DNA from: Cyanoderma ruficeps
Taxonomy: Eukaryota > Chordata > Aves > Passeriformes > Timaliidae
Length of the DNA stretch: 64,000 bases
NCBI GenBank assembly: GCA_008694505.1
Contig: VZDJ01007753.1
Coordinates: forward strand, 21,758,696-21,822,695
Reading direction: 5' to 3'
This document shows positions 36,361 through 49,950 of the stretch, piece by piece (the first letter of the stretch is position 1; every line of letters begins with the position of its first letter). Position numbers and translations under genes: made by a program. The notes beneath the pieces are model-generated. The model was not told the origin of the DNA. It ran no database searches and saw only the letters and a list, made by a program, of their open reading frames with translations.

Positions 36361-39300
36361 CATCTGCCAAGTGGATTTAGACTACCTCACCCAAGCAAAT
36401 ACTATTATTACTTTCTTACCAAATATTACTGAACAAATTTTTACCATAACCTTGTGAAGAAAAGTTGCCTGCAATCCCTCTACAGGACTAGATTAACAAA
36501 GCACAGTAATCACAGTCCCCTGCAGTACCTCCTAAGATGTCAGCCAGAAATGGCCATTGCCCTCCAATCTGATTCATAAAAGAATATTTCCAAAAGATAT
36601 CATAATTCCATGCATTTGCATGAGTTTCCTGTAGGACAGATTTCCAGTGACCTTAGCCAGCAGCTGCAATTATTCATTACATAAAGGCCCCTTCTCAGTG
36701 CTCAAGAAAGTGAGGACCACCTTCACACTGTCTAGATTATAGTTCAAGATGAGCAATATTAACTTTAAATAGCAAATTAATCTTTTTATAGACTATGTTT
36801 AATCTGTGGGCAGAACCTTACAGTTATGAGCACCACCTGGTGCAATGGGTATAAAATTCACTGCCACTGTTGAGAGACACTAAAGCTTATGCTAGATTTC
36901 AATTCCACTTAAGGTTTCAAATAAGGATTTAAATGGGATTTCGGGATGTGGAGTGAAAGGGATGGCTAAACTAGTCATTTGCCAGGGTGGTGTACTTGCT
37001 GTGAACTCATTTTGTGTGGTTTCTAGACCAAATAAAAGTAATGTAATAGAATATGCCTTTCATTAATTATATAATTAGATTCTGACTATGCATATAATTT
37101 TAAATATAAGCTTAATGTAGATGATAAAGTATATTAAACAAAACAGTAAAAAAAAACATGTCTAACCAGATCATCTGTCTTACATGTTTTTGCTAAACCA
37201 CACGAAACTGAGCTAAAAATGCTTCAATACTTTTTGTCAGACACTACAATTAAAGAAAAATTCAGCGAGCAAGTTTTTTCCCAATGATTGTTTTTGTATC
37301 TTAGATACCCCACAAACATGCAAAACTGGAAAAAAAAAGATTATTTTTCCTATTGATTTAGTCAGTTGGTAAAAAGGGTATGACAGTAAAGGGAATGTAC
37401 AGTACCTGTGTTTTGATCTTTCTTAAGGTTGTAATAGAGAGGTTATACATTTCATCTGAGCTGACAGCAGTTTGAAATGTTATAGATAGGCTTCTTGAGC
37501 ACAACCATTATTTACTGTTTGACTGTAATGTCAGTCTTTTTCTGCTTTTTCAATATTGTTTGCACTTTGCCTCTGTGAAAAGGGTCTTGATTGAACTATA
37601 CAAGAGAAGATATTTCTATCTTTCTGTGGGATCAATGAAGATGTGTTTACAGGTCCAGGACACAGTGTACACACCACAATAATGGATTTTAGTCTGTTTG
37701 TTGACTGAAAGCTCCTTTTCTTTGTAACTTGTCAATCTTGCATCTATTACTTGATTGCAACATAAAAGGCTATTTGGACAAGCTCTAAAACAACAACTGT
37801 ATCAATCTAACCGAAGTGGTTAGCTGCACTAAGTATGCAGCCTTTAGGAAGATAAATCACTTAAAACTTGAAATCATGCAGGACTTTATTTGTGTCTCCA
37901 TCCATCATCTCTCCTGCATGCACAGTTTTCTTTAAAATGCTTTTATTGAGGTGGTACTGATCAACATGTGACTGCACTTAAATAATGAAAATTAAAGCCA
38001 CACACAATTAACCTTTATATTTCTGAACATAAGCAGAAACCATATGAATGAATCCAGCATGTATCTTTTCCACAACTGATCTCTTGTATCCTCCAACGTC
38101 CAATGCATATTTAAGCAAGAGTGACCATCCTTCTCTTCTAGACCTCACATTTTTAATGTTGTCCATTAGAGGAGCGTGGTCTGAACTTCCTTACCTCTCC
38201 AGGTAGGGAGAGATGCATACCCTGAAACATCTCATTACATTTATTGAGTCTTGAAACATACATTAATTCATAATCCAAAAAAATGCATTCATCCCCTAAA
38301 ACAAAGTACAGTTAAACTATTTGAATGTATGACCTTCAAGAGCAAAGAGACTCCACAGGGAGACAGCATGCAGCACAAACTCCATCAGAAATCTTACATT
38401 GTTGCACAGAAAAAAAGGAAAAAACTCCCATTAACCTGGCAACCTCTGCGAATGTTATAATAAGACCAAGAGAAGTGAGAGCTCAGACAATGTGAGCCAA
38501 CAGGGTGAGTTTGCCCCAGACTACCACAGAGGTAGATCCAAAAATGTTTGCAGGAGCAAACACCGTAATCACAGCAGCAGGACTAGCAGAGACAGGGACT
38601 TTGAATTCAACAATGGCTGCAATCAGCAGTGGATTTTCTTGGGTTACCTCTCTGCTTTGTGCCAACTAGAGCCAGCAGTGGGAGCACCTGATCCTCCTAA
38701 CTCGTATGCTTTCCAGCTCCAAAGGTCCACATGTATGCAGTCTGTTGGCCTCACATGGCAGGATGGCAGTGAATTAAAACTATAATTTTCACTTCAAAAT
38801 AGAATTTTAAGGCATGCATCAGCCTGGGCTCCAGCACGTTCCTAGCAGACCACTGCAACTGTACAGAATTGGATATGCTTTTCTAGAAAGCCAAACACTG
38901 AACCAAAGGTGATACTGAAAGAAGTGCTGGGAAAGTTGATGCAGCTCTGAAAAAGAGCCAACGAAAAATGATATTGTCTTAACAAGGTTCAGCCATTTGA
39001 AAAGTATTCATAAACTGCAGACCACTGATGTATTTTCTTACCATAGTGGTAATTTATAAAATTATCATTGCTAGAAGCAGCTATTTCTCAATTGTAATAG
39101 CAGAACCATAGTTGGTGTGACCTGAACTCTGTAATTCCCTAGTAGCAAGCACAGCAACACGAAAAGATGAAAAGGACAGCAAACACCTGTTTCAAAAATA
39201 ATTTCCTATTCGGTAGTGATTAGGCTGCTATCAAGGGAAAATGTTGCAGTCTTGGTGGTATCATACTGGAAAGCTTCAATGGCAGTAACAATTTTAGTAA

Positions 39301-40479
39301 TGCAGCTTTTCAAACTAAAGTGTAGAAATGTTCTTTCTAAATTGCATAAGACTGTGCCTGTTCTACTCGCCTTTGTTCATACTTGCTCACAAAAGTCACA
39401 AGTAATTAACTTCTACCTGAATGAGTCATGGTTCTAAAAGCTTATCCTTTTAAAAAGAGTTCAGAAAGACATTGAGTTCAGAAAGAACTGGAGATCAGCA
39501 TATAACAAATTCAGAATTATTATTTCTATACATTTCACATGCTGTTTCTGAGAAACTTTCGCTCTTTGGCCCTTCTGAGTCTAAGTAAAATAAGCTCCCC
39601 AACAACTTTAGAAAACATTTCTGTGGTTATTCAGTAATGGTTGTCCTCTTAGCTTTGCAGAAGTGGAGCAGAAAACTCTATTCACATACCTTGGTCACTT
39701 AAAAATACTGTTGAGTAGTTACATGGAGTTCCAAGTATTTCTCTGTGGTTTAAATAATCACAGAAACAGTGAGGTGGTTCATCAGGTTACCATACACAGA
39801 GGCTGCTCACTTAATTCTGTTTGTAGTCATGAGGCCAAATCCCACACAACTGTGAACAAAGATGCATTAACTGCAGTCTGCTGAATATTAAGAACCTTCA
39901 AGAATTTTTATAGAACTTTTAGTGTAAAAGGTAATGAAAAATTATTTGTAGAAGTGTATTTCCAATTCCTGTAAGTATTTTTGTTTCAGTCTCAATGCCA
40001 TAAAATTTGTCATCTTAGTCATTGTAATATGGGACATATGATGCAGCCTGAAGAAAGAGAATGAATAAACTAAGTACATTTCTGTTTTTTTATCCTGTTT
40101 TCATCATCTAAAAAGGAAGTTTCTAAAGATAGAAGAAGAAAGCAGCAGGAGCACACGTAAGGGATGGAAGCTGCAGCAAATCAGTATTCCATTTACAATG
40201 CCAGCCAGCAAACAGCTTACTGTAAAACACAGTATCCAAAGAAACAGTTAAGAAACCTTGGGGTTTTTTTTGAGAAAGTAAGGGGAGACAAAGAACATAA
40301 TCATTATATATCTGTAATAAAATATATATTTTGCAACTTCTGGTACTATGATAGCCAAAAATCCCTAAATAGGACAAGCTGCTACTAGTTGCTTTATATA
40401 AGCACCTAAAGATCCAAGTTGTGGAAAAACAGCAACACAAGCCAGTGGCAAGTGGCAGCCCCTCAGTGCCAGCAGCTTA

Positions 40480-40536
40480 GGTTCCACATAACAGGTTTGT
40501 GGAACCTGTTTGTTTTTTTCGGTTGCACATAACAGG
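40480..40536. repeat. Direct 16-bp repeat nested with two alternative hairpins
   Basis: GGTTCCACATAACAGG (40480-40495) recurs as GGTTGCACATAACAGG (40521-40536), 15 of 16 identical, 41 bp apart. The first copy also forms two competing perfect stems. One is GGTTCCAC (40480-40487) with GTGGAACC (40499-40506). The other is AACAGGTT (40490-40497) with AACCTGTT (40503-40510). A T-run separates the second repeat. It could come from small template-switch events or be a protein-binding module; there is no evidence for either beyond the pattern. Confidence 0.6.
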
Positions 40537-43500
40537 CAACTTCAAATGGCATTAGTGGACTCAGCATTTTGATAGGCAAAAGTTTATCTGAGTGAGAAAG
40601 CCATAGAAGGATGGCAAATGTGAAGAAGTCAAAATTTGACAGAATGAATTTTCCATGATCTTCCCTAAGACCCATCAGTTTTGGGATGCTAAAAGGTAAA
40701 TTAGAGGCAGGGTATCACAAAGACAACTTAGATTTGAGTCAGATTTAAAGGACACAACACTTTCTGCTGTTTTATCTAAAATTGCTCTAAATTTGACATC
40801 CAGAGCAACTTTAAAGTACTATCTATCCCCGATTTAATTTGCAAACACTCGGGACATAGCACACTCCCTGCTTAAAGTTACAGTGTGCACTCCAGTTAAG
40901 TCAATGGAAGCTGCCCTGTATTTTTAGTCTTAAACTGACTTCCCACTTGACAGCCTCACATGTCACCTTGATGTCACTACCTCTGTCAGTCCCAGCCAGT
41001 TTTATTTTTGTCAGCCACGAGTAGAAATAAAAGAATGTCCACATATGTTCTTTTCAAAGCTTGATACAGAGACTATTTTTGTAGTTAGTGCACAAATGCT
41101 CAAGCCTTAGCTGGATAACTTCTGCTAATCCACCGTATCACGTCAGCCTGACAAGCCCTGATTATGCTTGCTGCATGTTGTAATATGCACAAGTGAGAAA
41201 ACAGACAGCATTTTTCGGAATATATACATGTGTATCAGTGTCAAGCACCACTTATATTACCTACACAAGCCTCTGGCCCAGGGAATGATTTTACAGTCTG
41301 ACTAAGTGATAGTAAAGTTTAAATACAGTAGACAGCATCAGCAGCATGGTATTTTTAAACCAGTAGCAGAAATAAGAATGTTTTTCACTCTCAGTATCTT
41401 TAATCAGAAGTAAATATCTACAAAAGAAAACTGTGCATCAGATCACACAGCTTTTCTATTTTTTCCCCTGAAAATTAAGAATTTTCTTTTAAAAAATTCA
41501 AAACTTTTACAACATAAATTTATGTGTTTGTGTAGCAGCCTTTTAATTTTCTACAATATGGAAAAAAACCCTTTAACCCTTTACTTGTCACACCGAGTTC
41601 ATGCAATCTTTAAAAAGCTGGATTTAGGAATCAAGTTTCATTTTCCCTCAAGTTGCATAATAGATGGGAGAAAATCATTTTAAAGCTAGATCTGAACAGT
41701 AAATTCAAAGCAATCTTCAGTGTAAACTGAATGACAAGTCACTTTATGAGTTGCAAAGATGGACACCTGCTTCTCAACCCTGTTGCCTAAAAAAGGAGAA
41801 CACCACACCATTACTGATTTTCTGACACTTTTCAAAGGAAATGTACAAAATTTACAATAGAGGGATATAAAAAAATATTTTTTACTACACAACTTATTAA
41901 ATGAGCATGACTGTAATTTGGAGGTAAGACAACTCACATCATTCTTGGCTCAGAAGTCTATCTGTGCAAGTGACATAAAACAATTAGTAGAAAAAATACA
42001 TAGTGCAAGGGAAAATGGAACAAGAACAAGTTTTGGACCATTTTTTCCCATCATAAGTTCCAAAGAATTTCATCATGCCCATCACTCCTCTCAGTTCGGT
42101 GGTTCATGATTTTTCTTCAGCCCAATGGAAATTTTCAGTAGCAGTGACAACATTGATATCTGGAAACACCCATGTAGTCAGAGCAATCTTTGGACAGCTG
42201 AGAAACATTTTGAATTCCTTCATACAATTTGCTTTCAACCCAACTTGTAATCCACAATTAGTACTACCAAGCTTCACAGGCAACAGACCCAACCAACCTC
42301 TCATCTTCGGGGGGAAAAGAAACCAGAATAGCTTTGTTCCTGTAAAACAGAGCATGCAGTCTTTCTACCTACAGTAAAGGATGTTCAGCCATTGGTTCAC
42401 AAAAAAAATCTTTCTTCAGACCTGATTGAGTTCTGGAAAGCAGTGATATTTAAAATATTTTCTGGCTTTAGGGTTCTATTCCTTTATTTATGATTCTAGT
42501 TTGTGAAATCTAAGTTTCTCTATTAATTGTACTACATATCTCTGTAATAATTATAATTAAGTCTTGTGGCCCTTGGAGCAAACACTATTTTGCTTTCTAT
42601 ATAAGACCCATGGTTTAAATGTTGTAATCTGAGAACTGCTATGTCTAAATAATTTTCTAGTTCGTCATTTTACCTGGGAGAGGATACAAAGCAAACACCT
42701 CTCTCCTCAATACAAATTAAGAAAGTTGCTGTTGCAATGCTGTACAATTACAACATAAGAGAAAGATGATTGACTTTGGTAAGTGGTCTAATTGTTTATG
42801 AAGTTGGTAACTTTGACCAAAATTATAATCTTGGAAGTACCTAATTGATCAAGGATTTTTCAAACATGATAGTTTTATGTTACCATGCTGAACCATCATG
42901 TATGTTTATAGGTAGTGTATGCATTTGTAAAATCGGACCATACATTTAGGTTAATTAAATGTCTGCATAAATAAACATATGTATTTAAACATTTTCTTAA
43001 TGGGAAGCCATGATGAAATAGTACAGCTGATTAAATCAACCAAGTATATTCTCCCTACAGATATAGAAGGAATTTCTGCAAATATTTCCCAGATTTCCTT
43101 TTCCTGAAAAGTTGGTTATCTTGTTAATTCATGAAGGTATTAACTATCCAATAAATTCAGCATATCCCTAGTTGTAAGCTGTCAGGATGTGACATAACAT
43201 CCTATAACATGATGCTACATGGTACATAATGCCTCAAATTAAAAAGAAAAAGAAAGCAAGACATTTCTTTCAGAGAAATAGTGGGTAGCTAATCTGAATA
43301 TTTGGGGTAATTGGCTCTAGCAAGAGAGAGAAAGAGATCATTATTTCAGATTCCCTAGTGAGTGTTAATTAGTCATATTGCTTCATTGTTTGACAAAGAG
43401 AACATTGCTCGTGCTGCTAAATCTATAATGACACATAGGCTTTTGCAGAACAGGTATTTTAAACTACCTTGACTGACTGACAGGTGGGTATTTCTATTCA

Positions 43501-43982
43501 TAGTTGAATGGGCTCGCAGAGTTAAAGTTATGTTGTCTCAGAGGTATGAGAGTTTTCTCATCCTGAGAATGAGAAGCTTTATTTTTAAACAACAGGGAAC
43601 AAATTGCACCCTGACCATTAAAATGGGAGTCCTCTATTTGTAAACATAAAGGGTACATGATTTCCTTTAAAAACATGGCCGTGGTGCCTACAGAGCCAGG
43701 CAGCAAACAGCCTTGGGTAAATCACAAGTCCTTTGCTGTCATGTTAGGCATCCAAGTGCAACACTGAGGTGCAGGAGTGGCAGTATCACACCTGTCAAAC
43801 TTTTGTTGTCTGCTTTTGACAGCCAGATCTTTAGCACTAAAAACACAGGTAAGTGAAAAATAGTATCACAAAGATATCAGTATTGTTCTTTACATCTTTG
43901 ACAAGACTACACTGTCCAAAAAGGGATGATAAATTCTGGCTCTACTGCCTATATGAACCTCAGATTATGGTTCTTATTCCAA

Positions 43983-44005
43983 ATTACGTCAATTCATTGA
44001 CGTCA
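43983..44005. promoter_or_regulatory. CRE-like site pair
   Basis: The palindromic cAMP-response element TGACGTCA is exact at 43998-44005. A half-site-like TTACGTCAA lies at 43984-43992, its core 14 bases upstream. CpG is scarce throughout this window, so two ACGTCA cores this close are noticeable. CREB/ATF binding is a possibility from the motif only; there is no recognisable promoter or gene beside it. Confidence 0.25.
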
Positions 44006-45570
44006 AGCATTTCAACAGAAAGGAATTAGAGAAAACAAATAGAAAATTATGTGATGGTCTGGCATTCCCAAACACGTGAAATGTTTTCAAATTGTTCTTT
44101 GCATCCTCAAACCTGGTCTTTCCCCTCCTAACAGGTTTACTAATTGCAACAAAATGTGGGAATAATGCATGTGACTGGATATTGGATATTTCCCCCCTCT
44201 GTTTTTAAAATGAGAAACAGATGACCCAGCCCAGGCATTCAGGCACCTGTTAAGTTACTTACTTTATTATCTTCAGTGTATCTTGCTCGTTACCAGGGTG
44301 GATTGTCATACAGTTTATCATTTTCTGTGTGCGTTTGTGTGAGGACTCAGCAGATAAACATGAAAAATTAAAGCTGGACACATGAAAAGGTTCTTGCTGA
44401 TAATTTTGTGCTCTATTTTTCTTAATCTACTGAGCTGAAACTTTCAATGCCCTGAAAGCCAGTTAATTGATCAGACTTCCCTACCTTGGAAATGTTTTTG
44501 GAGGGCAGAGTAATGGCTGTGAAAGGGAACAGCTTTACTCAGGAAGTCATCATTTCATGTCTGGCAGAACAACTAGACAACTATCTCTTCCCTCAAACTG
44601 TATGAACAATCCTAATAACACTTCCTACAGGAAATTAACCACCACAGTATCTGAATTCCAATGTGGAATTGTAACTTTGTCAAAAGCGACTCTACCCCAG
44701 AAAGGATGGCACTACTTTTTATATGTTACACTGCTCCTCTCACAATCCAGATGTAAGTGCACTTTCTGGATACCTTCCTACAAAAATACATACGGAGATT
44801 TCCACAAATATACAGGCTATTCAGACTTTCATAAAATATGACTTTACATGCCCACCCTATTCAAATATAAATACAGGGGGCTACATTTACCGTGCAGGTG
44901 TAACTTTCCTGACTTCATCAAAGTGGTTCAGTGACTAGAGTATTAGATGACCCTCAGAAGATCTTTCTTTTTACACAGAACTTCTGACCTCTCTTATCTC
45001 ACCTATCTCACAAATATGATAGAGGTTTATCTTCATAAAGTATCACAAGGCCTACTGTACTTTGAAATTGCTAAAAATTAGCTTGACTACCATTACTCAG
45101 CATGAAAATATATGTCTCATAATTATGACAGTCTGTCAATGTCTACAATGGGAGCACCTTTTATGAGAGGTGATTACACCTTACATGACATTGAAGGATA
45201 TAAAAACTCCATCCATAGCATAAGGACATACAGCAGTGAAATAAAGTTACTACTAATTCATAATGACATTTTAAACAGGTATTAGGTATGGTAATAGATA
45301 TGATATGCTAATAGCCACCTGTATCCAATCTTGTCTACTTAAACTTCAAAATTTGTTATAAGAATGTTAAGCAGCAAGGCTCCAGATGTCCTGTGACTGA
45401 ATTTTTGAGGCTTCATAACAAGATATATGGTCCCACAGTGTTTAAACTCCTATATGTATTACTTCCCTCCTAGGGCACATGAGAAGTCCCTGTTATCGAG
45501 GCATGTATACAAAAAAAGATCTCTAAATTTTTTTAAAATTTTTTAAACCATTCTAATGATTTTTTTTTGT

Positions 45571-45815
45571 GCAGCATGTAGCATTTAATGTTTTTAAGGC
45601 ACCACACATACATTAACTAATGTATCCTGACAATATCCCTGTGAGGTAAATGTCTACAATCATCACTATTTACAGATGGTGGTGCAATTGACCCAGAAGG
45701 CCATCTTCATTCATGAGGTACAGTAGGGATGCATTTAACTACATTAGTTAAGTGTCATAGATAATTTTTAAAAAGTCCTTTCTGCATGTTTGCAGCAAAG
45801 GTAGAATTGGAACCT
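45571..45815 (-). mobile_element. MIR-type ancient SINE, minus strand
   Basis: 'ACATTAACTAATGTATCCTG' (45609 on), 'CAATATCCCTGTGAGGTAAA' (45631 on) and 'ATCACTATTTACAGATGG' (45661 on) follow the order and spacing of the reversed MIR CORE-SINE consensus (TTAATCCTCACAACAACCCTATGAGGTAG, then CCATTTTACAGATGAGG, both recalled). Upstream TAAGGCACCACACATACATT fits the MIR 3' part. After a diverged gap, GGTAGAATTGGAACCT (45800-45815) fits the complement of the tRNA-derived head (GGGATTCGAACCC). MIR-like elements predate the amniote radiation and survive in birds only as rare relics. This copy may be interrupted at about 45700-45790. Confidence 0.6.
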
Positions 45816-48800
45816 ATTTTTTTCTTTTTTTCTCGTCAGTCCTCAGGTGCAGTACACTGGTGTAGTACCTAATGACTTTAAGCAATTTTGGGCAACACCT
45901 TCAGCTGCCATCAGTAGCTGCAATTTTTCTGAATCAAAGTTGTACTGAAACTAGGCCAAAGGCTTTCTGAACAGTTTTGCACACAGACTTTTTATGTTTC
46001 TTTTTTTGGCAGCACCTGGTCTCTTCAGGAACACATGTTTAGATTTTATTGAATTGCACACATAATCTAGGCTTTTTGGATGGCAGCAGGCATATTAATA
46101 TTGAACTCTAAAAAGCCACGTACTGGTAATGAGCCCGTTTTGTGTCTTGGCTCTTGGAAAAGAATGTGGGAATACCTTGTTCTGTGGCATTTTTCCTCTG
46201 ACAGTACTGATACAGTGCCGCAGGCACTCTGAAAATAATAGCATGAGGTTAACTGACAATTGCATGTGTATTTACACCAATAGCCTGATATTATCCTATT
46301 GTTAAAGAAAAAAATCTGCAGCTAGAATATGCAACTAAATAAATGTCTAGACATTGAAAGCAGCTGAAGCTAGAAGAGACATTATGCTTGAACTGTTCAC
46401 ATAGCTCACACAGCTCACACATTCTGTATACATGCCATTTCAGAAACCTCTGAGAATCCTAGAGGAGTGGCAGGCACAAGGAAAGCTTTAAAATGCAGCA
46501 GAGCATTAGTTCAGCAGTACTTGCATAACCACTGCTTGCATGGAAGCTAACAGGATCTTTACATAAATGCACTATCAAGCCACACAGAGCAAGAAAATTA
46601 GGCAATGAAGGATTAATCTGGAAATGGACAGGTTTTGAGAGATGGGATTATCTAGAGTTTCTTTAAACAGTAACACATTTTTTCAGGAACTAGGAGAGAC
46701 TTGAATGCCCTAAGCTGCAAGGTCGCCAAGGAATTGAATCCATAGGACAATTAAGAATTAGTGTCAATATGTAACACAGATGTATGTAGTACAGCCCACA
46801 AAAAGGCACAATTGAGACTTCCTAAATGAAACTGTCCTGCCAGTTTCTTGAAAGCTCCCATCCTTGCAGTCTGTACTTAGCAGAATGAAAACTGTTGCGT
46901 TCAATGCCGAGTCTGAACAAACAAAACTCTCTTATGCCTCTCACTGGGTCGTGTCTTGCCAATCAACTCCTCTCCCTGTATCCCCTGTGCTACCTTTATG
47001 TGTCTCCACACTCATACAGGTTCCCATTAATCTGTACAATTTAACCTAGAAACACTGCTCCAGAGCTTAACAAACATGCTAGAAACATATGCTTAGAAAC
47101 ATGTTTTCTTGTTTTGTGCAAGGCTTTTGTTTGCAGTATTATTCTAGATGTTTATGAAGTAACAATTATGTCTCTGAAAGCTCAGTACTCACTGCTTTTT
47201 CTAGGTACACTATTTCCCTTTAACTTTGCTGTCCTGACATATAAAATGACTCTTGCATTTTACCTGCAAATTAAATAAATTTTTGTTCTCCTTTAACTTA
47301 GAAGGACATAAACAAGCTTCACTAATGTAATTTTAATTCTGCAAGAAATTTAATTTATTGTTTTGTCTACTGTACAATCAGAATTGAGTTTCCTAAAGCA
47401 TATGTTCTGTAGCAAGAGATGACTACCAGGAAGTTTAGGTGGTATCACTGTTTTAGTGTTGATGACTGAAGAATTTATGGGGCAATTTCTAGGAAAGTAC
47501 ACTATACCTAACCTTTTCACCAGTTTTCTTATTGCCTGACTTTAAATATTTTTTTACTCAATCAATAATTTCTTAGCTGACAAAAAAAATTTTCTAAAAG
47601 CTATGGTAGTATGTAGAACTTGTTATACAGCATAATTCAACTTGTCATGTTGTCCAATAGAAATATTACCAGAAGGCAATCTACCAGTTTCTGTCACTGT
47701 CATCAGAGTTTAAACAACAACACGGCATTTGAGAAGCAGGGGTTTGCTATAAAATCTACATCAGCTAGTGGTGGCAACCTTCCATATCATGTCACCTCAG
47801 GTGGTGAACTCAGTCAATACCTTTTAAATTGTTACTCAGAGTAAATGCAATTGTGCAATGCAGAGAACTGAAAACACTTTTAGACCACTGAGCTGGTCTG
47901 TTGAGCATGATACAGTATTGCTACTAGAATATCTATCAGAACAACCCCCTTAACAATTATTCCAGCCCTTAAAGTATTAGAGCAGAGCTCTAAAAAATAG
48001 GAGCATATGTTCCCACTGAGACAAATTTGCTAGAAAGGGAAAATAATGCAGAACAAAATACGCTCACGCTCTCTCCTCAACTCCCTTCAAATCTGTGTAG
48101 TTATCCCCAGGGTCCATAGCACCCAGGAACAAAGGGCAGGAGAAGAAATTGCAAAGCATGGCTACAGCAGCCCTACTTGCCACACTTTGGGAGCTTTCTA
48201 TGCTGCTGAAGGAAGCAGGCAGAGGCTGACAAAGCTCCTTTGCCACCACTGTGCCATATCCCACTCTAAGTGATGGTCTGATCTGTGCCATGGATAAGCC
48301 AGCTCACCCTCAGTTAAGATGCTGGATGTGCATTCCAAGTTGTGAATTTCTGAATCTTCTTTGGGGACCTCATGTCTAAAAGCTAATCCAACTAGGAAGA
48401 TAGATTTCCAACACCATATATCACGTGATTTTAACATTGTAAACAATGACCAGGATAAGGAACCCCGGAAGTTAAGAAAAGCGACTTAGATTTGTTTCTT
48501 CTGTCCCTACAACAGCACCTATTGGTGCTTCTCTGCTTTGCATGACAACAGCTTCTCAGTCCCAAAAGCACGACTTCTTAACATTTATATGCTCATTTTG
48601 GTCTTGTGATACCTAGCACTGACGAAAGAAGTTGTGTAACGCTGATGTGATCCTCAAAATAGCACCTTAGTAGCTAAAAGCTAGGGCACAGGTTTTACTA
48701 ATTCCAGCTATATTTAGGATTGTGCTACCTTATAGTTTCTCCAGTAAGCTTGTATTAAGTTAAATGTCATATGTTTAATTCCGGCATGCCAAAGGCCCAA

Positions 48801-49639
48801 CAGCACTGAAAAAAACTGTCCCAACAGCAAGGTCACTTGATTCATAAATCACTGCAACTGACGTCAAATTTTCAGAGGAACTCTAAATCCAAGGCTTGAA
48901 CAGGGAAATATGAAACTTTCAAACAGAGAAGATTCATCCTCTCTGTTTTCCCAGAAATTCAGTTTGTTGTAATCAAATATTTGATTAATAGTCCAGAATC
49001 TCCAAACAAAAATTTCGGTTCAGATACTTTTCAAGAAACTCAATTATGTAATAAATGACTAATAATGTAATAATTAAAAATGAATTCCTTTAGTGTGTGT
49101 TCAGTGAATTGAGGCCTTCCCCAAGTTATTCTCTTTGGGAGGTGGCTTTTGCCTAACTCTGTCTGCAGAGATTAGAAAATAACTGAACTGGATATTACAA
49201 TACCCTTCACGTTACTGACTTATGTTAGTCTAAATATATGAGACAATAAGCAGATTACTCTTATTTTCTAAAGACTGTGCATTGCCTTACAAACTATCAA
49301 AGTCACATCAGTAGCCTTTTGTAAGCAGTGGTACAACAGGAAAGTCAGGCAACTTCAAAATAAAATCTTTTTGTTTTCCAGTCATGAAGATTGCTTTATC
49401 CTTTAAAGTATATTCAAGGTTGGATTTTTTCCTGTTTTTCTTTTAAGAAATAGAAACCAAAAAAATTTTGGTTCTTTTTCCCCCCACTTTTCTTTTCTAG
49501 AGAAGTAGCATTATTTTAAATTTTCAGAATCTTATAATTCTATGAAATCACAGTAGTTAGTGAATAGTGGTATCCAGTTTAAGTCTGCACTTCCAAGGGA
49601 TGCAAACACGCTACTGAAAATTTTCACGCAGTTCTACAC

Positions 49640-49950
49640 GTATCTTCTGGTTTGGCAGCCGTGGCAGGGATTCAGGCAGGGTCTGCTGTGGCAGGTGGGG
49701 TGGCAGCTCTGGTGCTGGCTTCCCTGGCTGGCACTGCTGAAGCCTGTGCAGAGGAGCATCACGCCTGCTCTCCTAAAGTGCTGCAGCCTATGGAAAAGAC
49801 AACCAGGAGAGAGAGAAATGTTGCTGTCAAACTCAGAATAGAAGTACGCTCCGTTAGGATGGCTGTGCCTTCTGCACTGGTTGGAGATCTGGAGGGGACA
49901 TGAGCTCAGGCACTGGGTACTCCTTGGAGACAGGCAGAGCCCATCCCCTA
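49640..49950. other. GC-richer island with degenerate GGCAG/GGTGGCAG words
   Basis: Words such as GGCAGGG, GGCAGGTGGGGTGGCAG and GGCTGGCAC recur irregularly in the first 120 bp, giving open frames on both strands (83-106 codons). The translations are low-complexity (Ala/Gly/Val- or Trp/Leu-rich, depending on frame) and match no family I know. It may be a decayed minisatellite or a non-coding exon. CpG is sparse, so it is not a CpG island. Confidence 0.3.

Larger units (their letters stand above)
36361..45565. other. About 9 kb of unique non-coding DNA
   Basis: No gene was recognised. The part at 36430-36480 faintly resembles a MIR core but is too short. The part at 38480-38790 has two overlapping open frames (plus 97 codons, minus 60 hydrophobic codons) without family similarity. 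The structured motif at 40480-40536, the CRE-like pair at 43983-44005 and a micro-exon-like segment at 43823-43848 are described separately. The part at 44467-44841 holds a 124-codon frame with no recognisable motif. Confidence 0.4.

Noticed and set aside
36425..36480. Second MIR core (CATAACCTTGTGAAGAAAAG)
   Set aside because: Too short and lacks the second MIR landmark (a TTTACAGATG word) at the right distance.
38483..38785. Opposed open frames, the minus one hydrophobic, as a small membrane protein
   Set aside because: Only about 60 codons, no signal-peptide pattern or family similarity, and no supporting promoter or splice structure.
44467..44841. 124-codon open frame as a gene
   Set aside because: The translation shows no motif, and one or two frames of this length are expected by chance.
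49520..49550. CR1 3' terminus (ATAATTCTATGA)
   Set aside because: No CR1 body upstream; a 12-base match in AT-rich DNA is not enough.
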